Source of the DNA: Welwitschia mirabilis
Lineage: Eukaryota; Gnetophyta; Gnetopsida; Welwitschiales
DNA length: 34,975 nucleotides
Assembly (NCBI GenBank): GCA_051453625.1
Contig: JBOZIK010000001.1
Coordinates: forward strand, 183,058,497-183,093,471
Reading direction: 5' to 3'
The position numbers and the translations under genes are program-made. Shown here piece by piece: positions 11,221 to 22,263 of this stretch. Within the stretch, counting starts at the first letter, position 1, and the number at the start of each line of letters is the position of its first letter. Below the pieces are notes generated by a model. The model worked only from the letters and a program-made list of their open reading frames with translations. It was not told the DNA's origin and searched no databases.

Positions 11221-12700
11221 AACATGATCATTAGATAAAATCCATGCAAGAAGAATGTGATAGCCTCATTGAAAATTGTACCTGGGAGTTGGTAGATCTT
11301 TTATTAAGGTGCATAGCATTATCTAAAAAATGGATTTTGTATAATGAACATAATAACGATAATATCCTTGAGGGACATAAAGCTTAGCTTATTGTTGTAG
11401 GCCTATGATAGAAAAAAGGGCTTGATTACAATGAAGTCTTTCTACCAATACCAAAATGAGCTACCATTAGAATAGTGGTTGCCTTGGTAGCATAAAGAGG
11501 AGGGAAGTTTCATCAATTAGAAACAAAGACTACCTTTCTCCATGGATATTTAAAAGAAGAAAATTTACATGATTCCACTAAAGGGATTAAAATTAAAAGA
11601 TAAAGAATGTAAGGTTTGTAGATTAATGAAGTATCTATATAGCTAAAACAAACATCGATAGCTTAGTACACTAATCTTGAAAATTATCCAAGTTCCATTG
11701 GATTCAAATTATATGATTATTAAGATTTGAATGCTACATTATTCGTAAAATCTGATGGATACAAATCTCCATACATAGTCGTATCTGTGGATAATATGCT
11801 AATAACCAAAAGTGATGAAAAAAACATAAAAAGAGTAAAAAATGCTTTAAGCAAGCTGTTTAAGTTTTTTAATCTAGGATTGACCAGGTTCTACCTAGGT
11901 GTAGAAACTATCTAGTAAAATAATGGAATATTTGATACATATGAAGTACATCAAAGATCTAATATAGATTGTTAGACTAAAAAAATACAAAATAAGTTGT
12001 AACACTATTGGAAAAGAATGTCAATATATTTACTAACGAAGATTCAAAACCTACATATAAAACTAAATATAAAAGAATAGTAGGGAGTCTAATTTACATA
12101 ACTAATAGTAAAGTAGACATATCATATGTTGTTGGTGTACTATCAAGACATTTTCATGCATCTAAAGTAAGTCATTTGAACACTGGAAAGAAAGTACTAA
12201 GTTATCTAAAGAAGACTAAAGATTTAGGTCTATCCTATAAAAGAAATTCTTAATTTACCCTTAAGTCATACTCTTATTCTAATTTCACTAAAGAAAATAA
12301 TACCTCATTATCAACATTAAGGTATATCATGTTCTTAAGGTTATTATCCTTGTCTTACTAATTAAAGCTTCAAAAAATAATAGCATGATCTTTTATTAAG
12401 GTCGAATATATATATTTAAACATGTGGAGAAATCAAATAGCTCAGAAAATTGTTGGAAGTAGTAAACTTAAAACATACTAAGATAATAGAGCTCTTCATC
12501 AATAATCAGTCAGTAAATTACATAGAAAAATATCCATTTCACCATCACAAGACAAAAAACTTTCATATTAGGGTCCACAAAATTAGAAAACTCATATAAA
12601 ATTAAGTTATTATGCCTATATATTATATGACTGCAGAAAAAACTATTAATATACTTATTAAACCACTTCATTAAAACAATTTCTACCACTTATAATCCAA
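11221..12700 (+). pseudogene. Copia reverse transcriptase and RNase H remnant, copy B onward
   Basis: It starts again at the equivalent of 11034 (HDH*IKSM, then ENCTWELVDL), continues through GLDYNEVFLPIPK and LETKTTFLHGYLKEEN (family MDVKTAFLNGDL, first catalytic Asp replaced), then 11727-11915, an open stretch with LFVKSDG and SVDNMLI where the family has YVDDMLI. At 12008-12253 an open stretch reads YKRIVGSLIYITNSKVDISY and VLSRHFHASK, the conserved connection segment. RNase H follows to about 12660 with DNRALHQ, KNFHIR and ILIKPLH relics. About half the usual frames are broken. The YVDD active site change and many stops make it non-functional. Confidence 0.85.
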
Positions 12701-14342
12701 TATTGGATTGAAAATAAGTTGATTTTAATTTTTTTTCTTATATATTATGAGCTTCAGTTGAATTTTGAGTCTTTGTTTGAAGTCACTCTCAATCTTAGTA
12801 CTAAAAGATGTGGAGTATAATTTTAGAGTACTACTACAAAATGTGTAGTACATTTTATCCTATTTACTATGGGATGTGTAATGGTAAATTGACTACTTCT
12901 TTAATAAAATAGTTTTCTAACATGACAACTCCTTTAAGGAGGTTTTATTATAGGCTAAATTCCTAAGGTTTTTCTTTGGTCACTCCAATTTTCCCTTAGA
13001 AGAGAGCATTTTCTCATGTTGATGGGGGGATTACTAAGGCTTATAATGTGCACTATGATCATATGCTTAGGAGAGTGTGTAAAGTCTAGTGAAATCCTAA
13101 TGACATGCTTTCCTTTAAAAGCATGCTTTTTATTATAATAAGATACATGAAGAAATAAAGTTTTATATTAGGAAAATTTTTGCTCGTGTTCTGCTCACTT
13201 AATTTCCAATACTTATAAATTTGTATTAAATAGATCTTTATTATATTATTCATTTTGTTATGATGTTGGCATGGAACCAACTCCTATAGAAATCACTTAG
13301 CTTTCTTATATTATTTGCTACTTTAATTATTGTCTTTCTTTTTAATTCTCATACTTATTCCTATAGGATAGTTATAATATCTTTAAGGATTTTCATTATG
13401 ATTTCTTTTTTAATTTATTTATTTAATTTTATTACTTTTCCTTAAAAATCCTTTCTTTTCTTAGATCATTATTTAATTCATTGTTAAATACTTTTATTGT
13501 TTAGCAAGTTTTTATTTAAGACATCAAAGTGGTTCATCAAGATCACTGCTTACTAACATGGTGGTCTAAATATGTATGGGTTTTTAAAGAAGACAATCTT
13601 ACAGTAAGAGACTTAAATATTTTTTACATTCATCCTAGCATTAAGCTATTTTCCCATACATAATATTTTTAGAACATTTTATTTCATCTTTCTTTTTGAT
13701 AGATTACTTTTTAGTTTTTTCACTCTGAGAGATCTATTATGATAAGATTTTCTAAGTTTTTGCATCTTGTCTTATAAAATATTAATTATTGCTTTTCTTT
13801 TTTTTCCTTTTTTGTTTTTTTGGGTTGAAAGACCTTTTTAAAGAATTGAACTCACAACTACAACATAACAAGAGCACTAATCTACCATTAGGATGTCTCT
13901 AATGAGATAATTATTTCTTTGTTGAAGTTCATGTTTATTGCATTTTTAGTATCATATACATATTGTAGCATGCATTCCATGTCTATATAATAAACCTATG
14001 CATAAAACTAAGTTGTTTATAAGAATAGAACTTTGAACAAAACTACTCCTTCATTGTTCTACTAGTCTATTTAAAAAATTAAAATTTTCTTCTTTATAAA
14101 TTTTCATAGTAACTTATTTTTATCTATTTTTATTATTTTTATATTTTTTATATACTTTAAAGTAAATTTCTAGAAATAATAGTAATTATTGGCATCTCTC
14201 TAATGCACCATTGAGTAAAGATATGAAAAAAGTTCACCTATCTAAATAACTTTATCATATGTTGCCTTGTTTATGTGCTCTACATGTCTTATGTCTTGAC
14301 TTTAGTTTCTATTCAAGTCGTTTCCAAGGCTAATTATTCATT
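12701..14342. other. AT-rich non-coding stretch, no gene recognised
   Basis: T-rich low-complexity sequence downstream of the Copia relic, ending at a 649-N gap. The 3' LTR of the Copia element would be expected near 12.7 kb but no clear TG...CA repeat could be paired. A SINE-like module lies at 13818-13912. The short minus frame at 13086-13280 resembles nothing. Confidence 0.45.
13818..13912 (-). repeat. tRNA-derived SINE-like module
   Basis: On the minus strand, TGGTAGATTAG (13877-13887) fits the RNA polymerase III box A consensus TRGYNNANNNG exactly, and AGTTCAATTC (13843-13852) differs from box B GGTTCGATTC at two positions. Spacing is about 35 bp, as in tRNA genes. The same order and flanking words (ACATCCT.ATGGTAGA) recur at 21238-21330, so this is a dispersed family. 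No tRNA cloverleaf can be folded with confidence, which argues against a working tRNA. Confidence 0.5.
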
Positions 14343-14991
14343 NNNNNNNNNNNNNNNNNNNNNNNNNNNNNNNNNNNNNNNNNNNNNNNNNNNNNNNNNN
14401 NNNNNNNNNNNNNNNNNNNNNNNNNNNNNNNNNNNNNNNNNNNNNNNNNNNNNNNNNNNNNNNNNNNNNNNNNNNNNNNNNNNNNNNNNNNNNNNNNNNN
14501 NNNNNNNNNNNNNNNNNNNNNNNNNNNNNNNNNNNNNNNNNNNNNNNNNNNNNNNNNNNNNNNNNNNNNNNNNNNNNNNNNNNNNNNNNNNNNNNNNNNN
14601 NNNNNNNNNNNNNNNNNNNNNNNNNNNNNNNNNNNNNNNNNNNNNNNNNNNNNNNNNNNNNNNNNNNNNNNNNNNNNNNNNNNNNNNNNNNNNNNNNNNN
14701 NNNNNNNNNNNNNNNNNNNNNNNNNNNNNNNNNNNNNNNNNNNNNNNNNNNNNNNNNNNNNNNNNNNNNNNNNNNNNNNNNNNNNNNNNNNNNNNNNNNN
14801 NNNNNNNNNNNNNNNNNNNNNNNNNNNNNNNNNNNNNNNNNNNNNNNNNNNNNNNNNNNNNNNNNNNNNNNNNNNNNNNNNNNNNNNNNNNNNNNNNNNN
14901 NNNNNNNNNNNNNNNNNNNNNNNNNNNNNNNNNNNNNNNNNNNNNNNNNNNNNNNNNNNNNNNNNNNNNNNNNNNNNNNNNNNNNNNNNNN
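14343..14991. other. Assembly gap (649 N)
   Basis: Unsequenced run of N. Any open frame crossing it is an artefact. Confidence 0.99.
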
Positions 14992-15099
14992 AGATCGTAT
15001 GTTTTACCTTTTATTTCCTTATAAACTCTCCTTTAATGTATGGCTCTGTAAGAAGGAAAGCCTCCAGAGTTTGTGAGTTGCTCTTTGTTAGCTTCTAGG

Positions 15100-15243
15100 A
15101 TTCTTATACACTAGAGTTGGATACTTTTAAAGTAAGAAAAAGTTACTCTTCCATTATCTATAATCTTTATAATTCTTGTACACTAGAGTTGGATACTTTT
15201 AGACTAAGAAAAAGTTACTTTTCCCTTATCCATAATTTTTATA
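15100..15243 (+). repeat. 72-bp tandem duplication, two copies
   Basis: Units 15100-15171 and 15172-15243 share ATTCTTRTACACTAGAGTTG and the downstream AAGAAAAAGTTACT block, with about ten differences by eye. No coding content is seen. Confidence 0.85.
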
Positions 15244-15888
15244 GTTTCTTTACTATTGTTGTAGGTACATTTCACATTATAGGTGTTTTTTAAACAAATG
15301 GTTTTCCTCTTCTTATTTTCCTTCTTTTCCTATAGGTTTTCTATCCCTTCTATGTTCTTTTGGTAGAAGATTTTTGGCTTATAGGATCATTTCTCTAAAA
15401 CTTTTCACTCTAGGTTTTAATGCATTTTAAAGGTTTATCTATTCTACTACTCTGTATTAATTGTAAAGATATTAATTTAGTAGGTTTTTGAAATAATTTC
15501 TCTTTTTTTATTTGTATCTTCCTACTCTAATCTTTCGCAAATTTTTTCATTTCAATAATTCCTAAACCTAATTTTCTTAGTGATATTATGTTCTAAACTT
15601 TTTTCTAAAGTGTGGATCATTTTTAAAAAAGATTTCATAGATTTTATGCTTATACACTTATTTATTTCATGTTGAAGAATATGTATATCCATTTGCAATT
15701 CAATCTATTATTACTTAACTTTGCTTGGATGGGTTCTTTGAGCATAGTTGGTGTGAAAAGTAAGAATTTAAAAGACGTGTAAAAGTTTATAAAGAGTTTT
15801 ACATGCAAGTGGTTCTAGTAATTTATTAGAGATGGATGGTTTTAAACACCTATAAAATTTTATGTTAGGTATTTTTTGACATTATGAG

Positions 15889-15893
<5 letters not shown>

Positions 15894-15924
<31 letters not shown>
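15894..15924. repeat. (TA)n microsatellite
   Basis: An uninterrupted TA dinucleotide run of 31 bases. Confidence 0.97.
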
Positions 15925-15927
<3 letters not shown>

Positions 15928-17365
15928 AGTCATGAGATATTTATTTGATATGAAATAAAAATGATTTGTTTAGTATCTCTTAAATATTTTTAATATATAG
16001 ATTTATCAGATAATTTTGTGTTATCAAATTCTTAAGTAACTTGGTATTTATTTCTTGTAATATTATCATTCCAAAAGATGTGTCAAATAAGTATTAATGA
16101 TATAAAAATATTAAAGTATCTCATAAAAGTCACTTCTGTAGTACATGATTTTATGAGGTCCTTTTATATTTTCATATCATAAATACTTGTTTGATAACTT
16201 TTAATGGAATTATGTATTTTAGGTATCTTATATTTACAAGTACCTTAATAACTTTTTTAGTTAATGACAATGATCTATTTATATTTATATCATTATTATG
16301 TTATTATATGTGTGTTTGAGATGTATGTATATTTTGAAGGATCTACATGTTTAATCATATTTAGTAAATAAGTGTATCTTACATATAGTATACTTGATCT
16401 AATTGTCATGCACATACAAATAGTCACATTTTGCAAGAAATATAGATCATATTGCTAGATGTAACATTAGAACTTCTAAAAGGTCATGCATTTCAATACT
16501 ACTTTACATTGTGTGGTTGACTTCAGAGTTTTGATGGGATATCTAATAATCTTAAATAAACTTATCTTGCTCTTTAGAGTTACGTTGTTTCCTTTCATTT
16601 TGTTACAAGCACTAAGATAGGGTCGATCTTTGGACATGGTAAGATAACTCCTTAATCTGAAAATTGAACATCAAATCTCTAATATAAATCTAGTATCATA
16701 TGATTCCTAATTCAATGAAGATGAATAATATTTAAAATGTTACTTTCTTTAATGCCTCTAACCTATATTTTCTCTAATCCTTGGGAGATTCTTATGACTT
16801 TAAACATTTTGGTCTTTCTCTAGTCTATCCCTCATAATGGTCTATCTTTTGGTTGATGTATTATCCACATATCTACTATCATCCCTCAATGACTGCACTT
16901 TTGGAATGAGGAAACTATTACTTATGTTTTCTAATATCTGGTCCATTGCCTAATCTTCTTAGTCTTAGACTTATTAAATCATGGTTTGAATTCCTTGTTA
17001 TCAACTTTCTACATGCATTGGCACTAAAATTCCTTTATGTATATATCTATGAGAAATGCTCTATTTTTTGAATTAGATTTCTCTTTGACCTTTAGAAAAT
17101 TTGCAATGAAGGTATCTTCAATAATAATCTCCAAAATCCCTTTCCTAGATTATCTAAATATTGTGTTTCTTAAATCATTAAGTTTTAAATTTGCATAGAT
17201 AATTGTTTTTCCTCTATTTGCCTTTTGCAATGTGTCTCTTATACTATGTTTCATACATTGTAATTCCTTTTTCATTTGTACCTTTAATCCTAGTTCATAT
17301 TTAGTGAGAATGTCTTTCCAATAAAAAATAGATTGAAATTATATTATAATAAGATATACAATAAA
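15925..17365. other. AT-rich non-coding stretch, no gene recognised
   Basis: No conserved protein segment was recognised on either strand. It directly precedes the second Copia fragment, whose upstream part appears to be missing. Confidence 0.4.
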
Positions 17366-17887
17366 TAAGTTAGCTATAGTTATGCACAAATGCAAAAGAG
17401 CTCATTGGAACTTAGCTATTAGTATTCTAAAATATGTTTCTGAAACAAAAATATATGAACTTATCTTTATCAAGAACTGAAAGGATTTGATTGCTTACAT
17501 GGAAGTAAATTTAGAATATTTTAAATGCTTAGTTTGAATCACTAAGTGCATCATAACATTGAAGGATGCCCTATTTCTTAGAAGACTATACCAATAGCCC
17601 TCATGTATGATAATTAAATTCTATAAATTTGATAAAAAATCCAATGTTTCATAAAATAACTAGGGATATAAATGTAAGATAACATTACATAAGGCAATTA
17701 TAGTCAAACAAGTTTTTAAACCAAAATGTATTATGTCTAACAAACAACTAGTAGATATACTAACTAAAGCACTTTCCATAAGAAAATTTTATAAGTTTGT
17801 AAATGCACTTTCAGTATTGCTAGAACGCTTGATTCCAAATGAAATTACAAAAATAGGAGAAGGAAAATTTAATGAATTAAAAGAGAG
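17366..17887 (+). pseudogene. Copia RNase H C-terminal remnant (second element)
   Basis: Translation gives MHKCKRAHWNLAISILKYVS (family FM..P...HW.A..RILRYL.GT), then DLIAYMEVN, NPMFHKITRDINVR.HYIRQ (family NPVFHERTKHIEVDCHFIR) and SNKQLVDILTKALSIRKF (family S..QLADIFTKAL...F). This is the end of a Copia pol gene with several stops and frame changes. It is followed by a purine-rich AAAAGAGAG tract and an LTR, as in an intact element. Upstream RT and integrase are absent, so it is 5' truncated. It is not the tail of the 9.1-12.7 kb element, which has its own RNase H end. Confidence 0.75.
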
Positions 17888-18281
17888 TGTTAGGCAGAGT
17901 AAAGTATAATCAGAATACATCTCATCCTTAGATCCAACATAAAATAATAATTATTTAATAAAAAATTATTTAATAAAATAATAATTACTCTTAAGGTAAT
18001 CTATAAAACTTATGAATTATTTTAATTAAAAAATATTTAATTTAATTATCTAAATAAATAATATTAATAACCATGTCTTATGAGTTGCAACCCTTTATGT
18101 TATATAAAAGGAAAAACCCCATTCACATTTAAACTTCATTAGTTCAATTATTAATTATGACTACTTATCAAGTATTGAAAACTTCGATGGTAATTAAAAA
18201 TATTGTGTAAAATGTATAACGATTCAAATTTCTTTATATTCTATCTTGATGACTTGATAGGATAGTTTTGAGCAACTAACA
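17888..18281 (+). repeat. 3' LTR of the second Copia fragment
   Basis: Begins TGTTAG at 17888 immediately after the polypurine tract AAAAGAGAG and ends with the exact inverse CTAACA at 18276-18281, giving 394 bp. It contains a TATA-like TTATATAAAAGG near 18099-18110. An alternative end is CTAACA at 18349-18354. No 5' partner LTR is present in the window, so the element is truncated and the end cannot be confirmed by a target duplication. Confidence 0.6.
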
Positions 18282-18819
18282 TATTTAAGTGAGTCTTCTT
18301 ATGTTCTAATCAACTTTGGCCAATTACAAGAATAGCGTTATGAGCTTTCTAACATAATTTTTAACATTGTTGATCTCTAACAAAAAGACAATTAATAGTT
18401 TTTTTAATAATATCATACCACATGATCATTTAATTATGCTATAAGTGAATAATCAAGTTAAAGAGTCATTAAAGTTATACTCTATTTAACACATTTTATT
18501 AATCTTTGATTTGTAACAAACATTAGATTGTAGAAACAAGTCTTCCCCCCTAATAATTACATCACATACAAAATGGCTTAATCAAATGATAATAAAATTG
18601 CTTCTAAAGTATTAAAATTGTTTAGTTTATTGGGGCTAAAATTGCATAGTGTCATCTATAATTTACCAACTACAATAATATAATCTCTATCTAGGTCAAA
18701 GAAATGAAGGCCAAAAGGAAGCATAAAAATAATTAAATTAATAAGCTTCAATATTTCTAATTCAATATTGTAAATTCCTCTTTCTTTTTTATCTTTCATA
18801 AAAAGAAGTTAAAATTTAG

Positions 18820-19070
18820 ATGCATGGTGGTTGATACGTCACTAACAGTAAGAATGTTAGCTCTCCAGAAATAAGAGCTACATCAAATGCGAAATATTCT
18901 TACATTTCTTTGTTTGGCTCCTAAACAACAACTTCTTATCCCGAAGGTTCTCAAAAAATTGAAGACCCGTTTTTTTAAGAAAACGTATAACCTTACATTG
19001 TCTTAACATGATAATAATTTAGTTGTCAGACTCCTTAACTATGAAAGATTAACCAAGAAGTTTCCTACAA
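18820..19070 (+). repeat. Dispersed repeat family R, copy 1
   Basis: Shares an ordered set of words with 29200-29480: a YTGTTTGGCTCCTAAACAAC-like block (there TTGGCCTCCAAATAACTAAT), a following GACCC/GACCT ATAACYT block, and TTAACATGATAAWAA followed by GTTGTC and CTYYTTAAC. The TTAACATGAT word resembles the LTR-end and primer-binding region of Copia elements, but the match is too weak to call. Confidence 0.45.
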
Positions 19071-19864
19071 TTTCACTTTAATTAATTAGTATTTTATACT
19101 ATTGTATGCCATGTTTTCATGCATACAAGTGAGATCTTTTTATAATGTTATAATTAGTTTTTTATGTGATAATAACCAAACCACTTCTTTTGTCCCTTGA
19201 GTAGTCACTAATCAACTCACTGTGAATGTCAAAGTGGACATATAGTTCACATGGGTTTTCATTCATTTGTTTCCTTTGTCTAAGAACAAATGGGTTATGA
19301 GATTTTTTAAGGAAACATTAATTACTTGAAAACCTAAAAGGTCAAGTATTTAAATGCAAAAGATTAGGAAAAATTAGTTTAATTGTACATCATCTAAGAT
19401 GCTATCTTCTCCAAATGATCCCTCTAAAATCACATTCATAGGCATGACCCAATAATGATACTATGCAAGTCGTTGGTTAGCACATGGAAAGCTATTGCCA
19501 TTGATACTTTGCCCTTAACCAAGTGACCCCTTCAGAATCAAATTAATATGTTTACTTACTTTCCACAATAAAGGAAACAAATCATACAAATTGCCTTAGA
19601 GTATTACTTATGACAACATAATAAAACATTGAATACATTAATTGTCGTTTCAAGATTCTTGTATAATATGGGTGTATTTATAGTAGTTGACCATGTCAAC
19701 AGGAGATAACGAGATCTTATTAGAATTTCAAAAATGCATTCCATGTGAAAAGAATAATTCATCACAAACGTTGTGTATTTTAAGACAAAATGCATAGTTT
19801 AAGAAGCAGCATTTAGTATAAGAAATGCATAAATTAATACATATAAATCTAATTAACAAAATTT
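19071..19864. other. AT-rich non-coding stretch, no gene recognised
   Basis: No conserved protein or RNA element recognised. The short frame 19604-19795 minus is treated as chance. Confidence 0.4.
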
Positions 19865-20090
19865 GCAGGATACTAGCTTAGGAGTCAGGCTTGTGGGCCA
19901 CGTGGGCTGTCGCCTTGTGTTGACGGCTAAGAAGCAATGATTACAAGATCTCTGGCAATGCGTGATTTGATGCTCGCCTTGTTTCAAACTTCGGGAAAGA
20001 ATAAATGTTTTAAAACATGTTCACGGCACTTCGGTGGAGGACCAAAATTTTCGTTTCCATGGTTTTATTTCCGAGGTCCAAAAATCTAAA
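19865..20090. other. Small CpG-retaining island with a perfect CCACGTGG G-box
   Basis: More GC-rich than its surroundings and with several CpG pairs, unlike the decayed repeats around it. It holds the palindrome CCACGTGG at 19898-19905. A possible splice acceptor (TTTGCAG ending at 19868) opens a 23-codon plus-strand frame ending in TGA, encoding DTSLGVRLVGHVGCRLVL and a short basic tail, which matches no family I recognise. It may be a gene remnant, an isolated exon or a regulatory island. Confidence 0.3.
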
Positions 20091-21237
20091 AATATTGAAA
20101 TGTAGAATTGCTTTTCAGTAAGCTCATAACCTTTGGGAAACTTCATGATTTTGTTGGTCATTTTAAATTTTAACACTCAAGAGGGCACAATATTCAGTTC
20201 TATATAAGATTAATTAGTGCCTTCCGTTAAAAATTGGAACACAAATGCACAATCTCCTTTCTAATAAATGGGATGGTCACCTAACTAGTCTAAGGTCATG
20301 GTTCTAAAAATTATGATTTTATTAGCATAATACAAGGTTTTGAGTATAATTAAAATCATTTTTTTGGGAAATCATGGTATAGTCACTAATATTTATCCCC
20401 AATAGTCCCTTTCTCCTATTGTGAGTTCTAGTAATTTGATGAATATCTATTTTATACAAGTTTATTTTGGGTGTGCTAGGGACCAATATCTTTTCAAGTT
20501 TAGTGGGTAGCTGGATTTTAATGCTTATCTCTAGTCACAAACAAAGCCTTTGTCTTCACCTTTGTTACTCAAACAACACACAAAGCACTAAATAATATAT
20601 ATCTTTTTTGTTTTATGGAGAAGTTAATTTATGAGAAACTGTGACTACTTAAAGTTACTAGTTTGCTTGGCCAATGAAAATTCATGCGTGCTCCCCACAG
20701 GTATAAACGCTAGCCAGCAAAGTTATAGACTCACCTATGATTCATATTTAAGGCATTAAATTTTGCGTCTAGATGCCCCTTAAATAAATAGGTAGAGCCA
20801 TAAGTCAATCTAATCAAGGTATTTGAGTTTGAACAATAATTAGCTTTTTGTTTAACAGGTTAACAACTTATAAAGGTTAGAAGTTGAATTTGTTGAAAAA
20901 TTTGGACTTGGATTCCTAGCATTGTTTTTTTTTTTTTTTAACACTTACCAAAAATTCATTTTAAAAGAAAAGATAGGAATTCCTTTTATTTGTTGTAGTT
21001 ATAAGATGTTCAATGCACCCACTATCATAAGATAATAATAATAACAATAATAATAAATGCCAAAAAACTTATAATTTTAGAACAAAAAAGTTCATCTAAA
21101 ATAGGTTTAGAAATCCTTGATCTCTTTTAAAAATCAAGATGCATGATAGAAATTAGTCATATGCTCGCATACCATGTTCTTATAAATAGAAAATCTTAAA
21201 AAGATAAATCATATATAGTAAATTCTTATATTTATTT
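20091..21237. other. AT-rich non-coding stretch, no gene recognised
   Basis: Contains a poly-T run near 20923-20939 and an ATAATAATAACAATAAT low-complexity tract near 21030-21056. No conserved coding frame. Confidence 0.4.
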
Positions 21238-21330
21238 ATTTATTTTAATTGAAGGACTTCTTTGAGAATCAAACTGACAATTGTAAAGTCACAAAATCAC
21301 TACTCTACCATAAGGATGTTTCTTCAGATA
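21238..21330 (-). repeat. tRNA-derived SINE-like module, same family as 13.8 kb
   Basis: Minus-strand TGGTAGAGTAG (21300-21310) fits box A TRGYNNANNNG exactly; AGTTTGATTC (21266-21275) differs from box B GGTTCGATTC at two positions. The flanks match the 13818-13912 copy. Spacing is about 35 bp. Confidence 0.5.
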
Positions 21331-21644
21331 TAAACTATTTTAAAATAGAAAAGTAGAATTTATCAAGTACATGTTCCAAGTATAGCAATTCTAACAATTA
21401 TAATATGAGAAACCAAATGGAAATAGTGTAAGGAAAATAGGGTAGAGAATTGTTAACTTATAGTTTAGAGGTGCTTCCACATGGTCTGGGTGAAACATTT
21501 AATTAGAAATAAAATTTTATGTTTTGAACATTACGAATGATTATTAACAAAGCATAATTTGAAGCATTGCTATTTATTTATGAAATGATAAGTCTTAGAT
21601 CATTGTTGTCTTCTAGAAATGAAAGACTAGTGTTAAAGTATTTT

Positions 21645-21720
21645 TTGGGGTGATTGTAGTGGTTGTAATTCTAAGGGAAGCTATAGTCACTAAAAGTCTT
21701 GAGTTTGACATCCTCCCCTT
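21645..21720 (+). repeat. tRNA-like SINE module 1 of a plus-strand cluster
   Basis: TGATTGTAGTGG at 21651-21662 resembles a box A (two mismatches) and GAGTTTGACATCC at 21701-21713 resembles box B with C-to-T decay. Spacing is about 50 bp. The interior GAAGCTATAGTCACTAAAAG is unlike the other modules. Confidence 0.4.
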
Positions 21721-21825
21721 AGTAATTAATGTTCATCTTTATTTTAAACACCTATATCTTTACCCAAAAATATATTAATAAAAATATTTTAACTTTAATT
21801 TATTATTTTCTTTTATTTTTTCTTA

Positions 21826-21892
21826 CGCCTAAATAGCATAATAGTAAACATACACATACTTCTTATGATTTATCTAGGTCTAATTCACCATG
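21826..21892 (+). repeat. tRNA-like SINE module 2
   Basis: TAGCATAATAG at 21834-21844 fits the box A consensus exactly. GGTCTAATTC at 21877-21886 resembles GGTTCGATTC with three transitions. Spacing is about 42 bp. Confidence 0.4.
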
Positions 21893-21899
21893 TTATTAA

Positions 21900-21965
21900 A
21901 GATTGAAGCTTAAAAGGTGGGGTAAGCATTTTGTATCTACTATTTTTGGTTTGAATCTTACTTTG
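21900..21965 (+). repeat. tRNA-like SINE module 3
   Basis: GGTTTGAATC at 21948-21957 is one transition away from box B GGTTCGAATC. A box A-like segment (AAAAGGTGGGGTAAG) lies about 38 bp upstream but fits the consensus poorly. Confidence 0.35.
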
Positions 21966-22258
21966 TGTGAACTGATAAAGGCATCAACCACTGAAGTAGG
22001 ATGGCTTGGGATTTGCAATGTCCCTTTAATCCAATTGTCTAAGTTTCTCAAATTCTTGGGTGTTAGTTGGTTTTCTTAACACTTAAAAGCCTCCTGTTGA
22101 AAGTTCTTCTAGTTACTCACTCAGCCACGTTTTATGAGTTTCTCTAATACCTAAATATTCAAAGATTATTTATTTCAAGAAAAATGATGGCAAATGGAAA
22201 AAGAAAAAGTAAATCCACACAAAGTTTTAGGTGGTAAAAGCCTCAAATGCTGAGAGAA

Positions 22259-22263
22259 CATCT
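22259..22263 (+). other. Left target-site duplication (CATCT)
   Basis: Five bases before the 5' LTR. The right flank at 24074-24078 reads CATCC, four of five identical, the length expected for Copia integrase. Confidence 0.65.

Larger units (their letters stand above)
9079..12700 (+). mobile_element. Degenerate Copia (Ty1-type) retrotransposon, pol region
   Basis: Plus-strand relics follow the Copia order protease, integrase, reverse transcriptase, RNase H, which separates it from gypsy elements where integrase is last. All frames are broken by stops and shifts, so it is inactive. Two 10-N gaps (10060-10069 and 11211-11220) interrupt it. No matching LTR pair was recognised: the left side is cut off against the gypsy LTR and the right side fades into AT-rich sequence after the RNase H relic. 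The first few hundred bases (9080-9390) are lysine and serine rich in translation and may be the end of gag. Confidence 0.8.

Noticed and set aside
13818-13912. A functional tRNA gene.
   Set aside because: Box A and box B are recognisable but no stable cloverleaf or anticodon arm could be drawn, and a related copy occurs at 21.2 kb, so a SINE-like repeat is likelier.
14275-15024. Long open frame across the first large gap; likewise frames at 30487-31056 and 33593-34600.
   Set aside because: They consist almost wholly of N, so the absence of stops means nothing.
16500-17340. Possible upstream pol region of the second Copia fragment.
   Set aside because: No RT or integrase motif was found in any frame on either strand; continuity with 17366 onward could not be shown.
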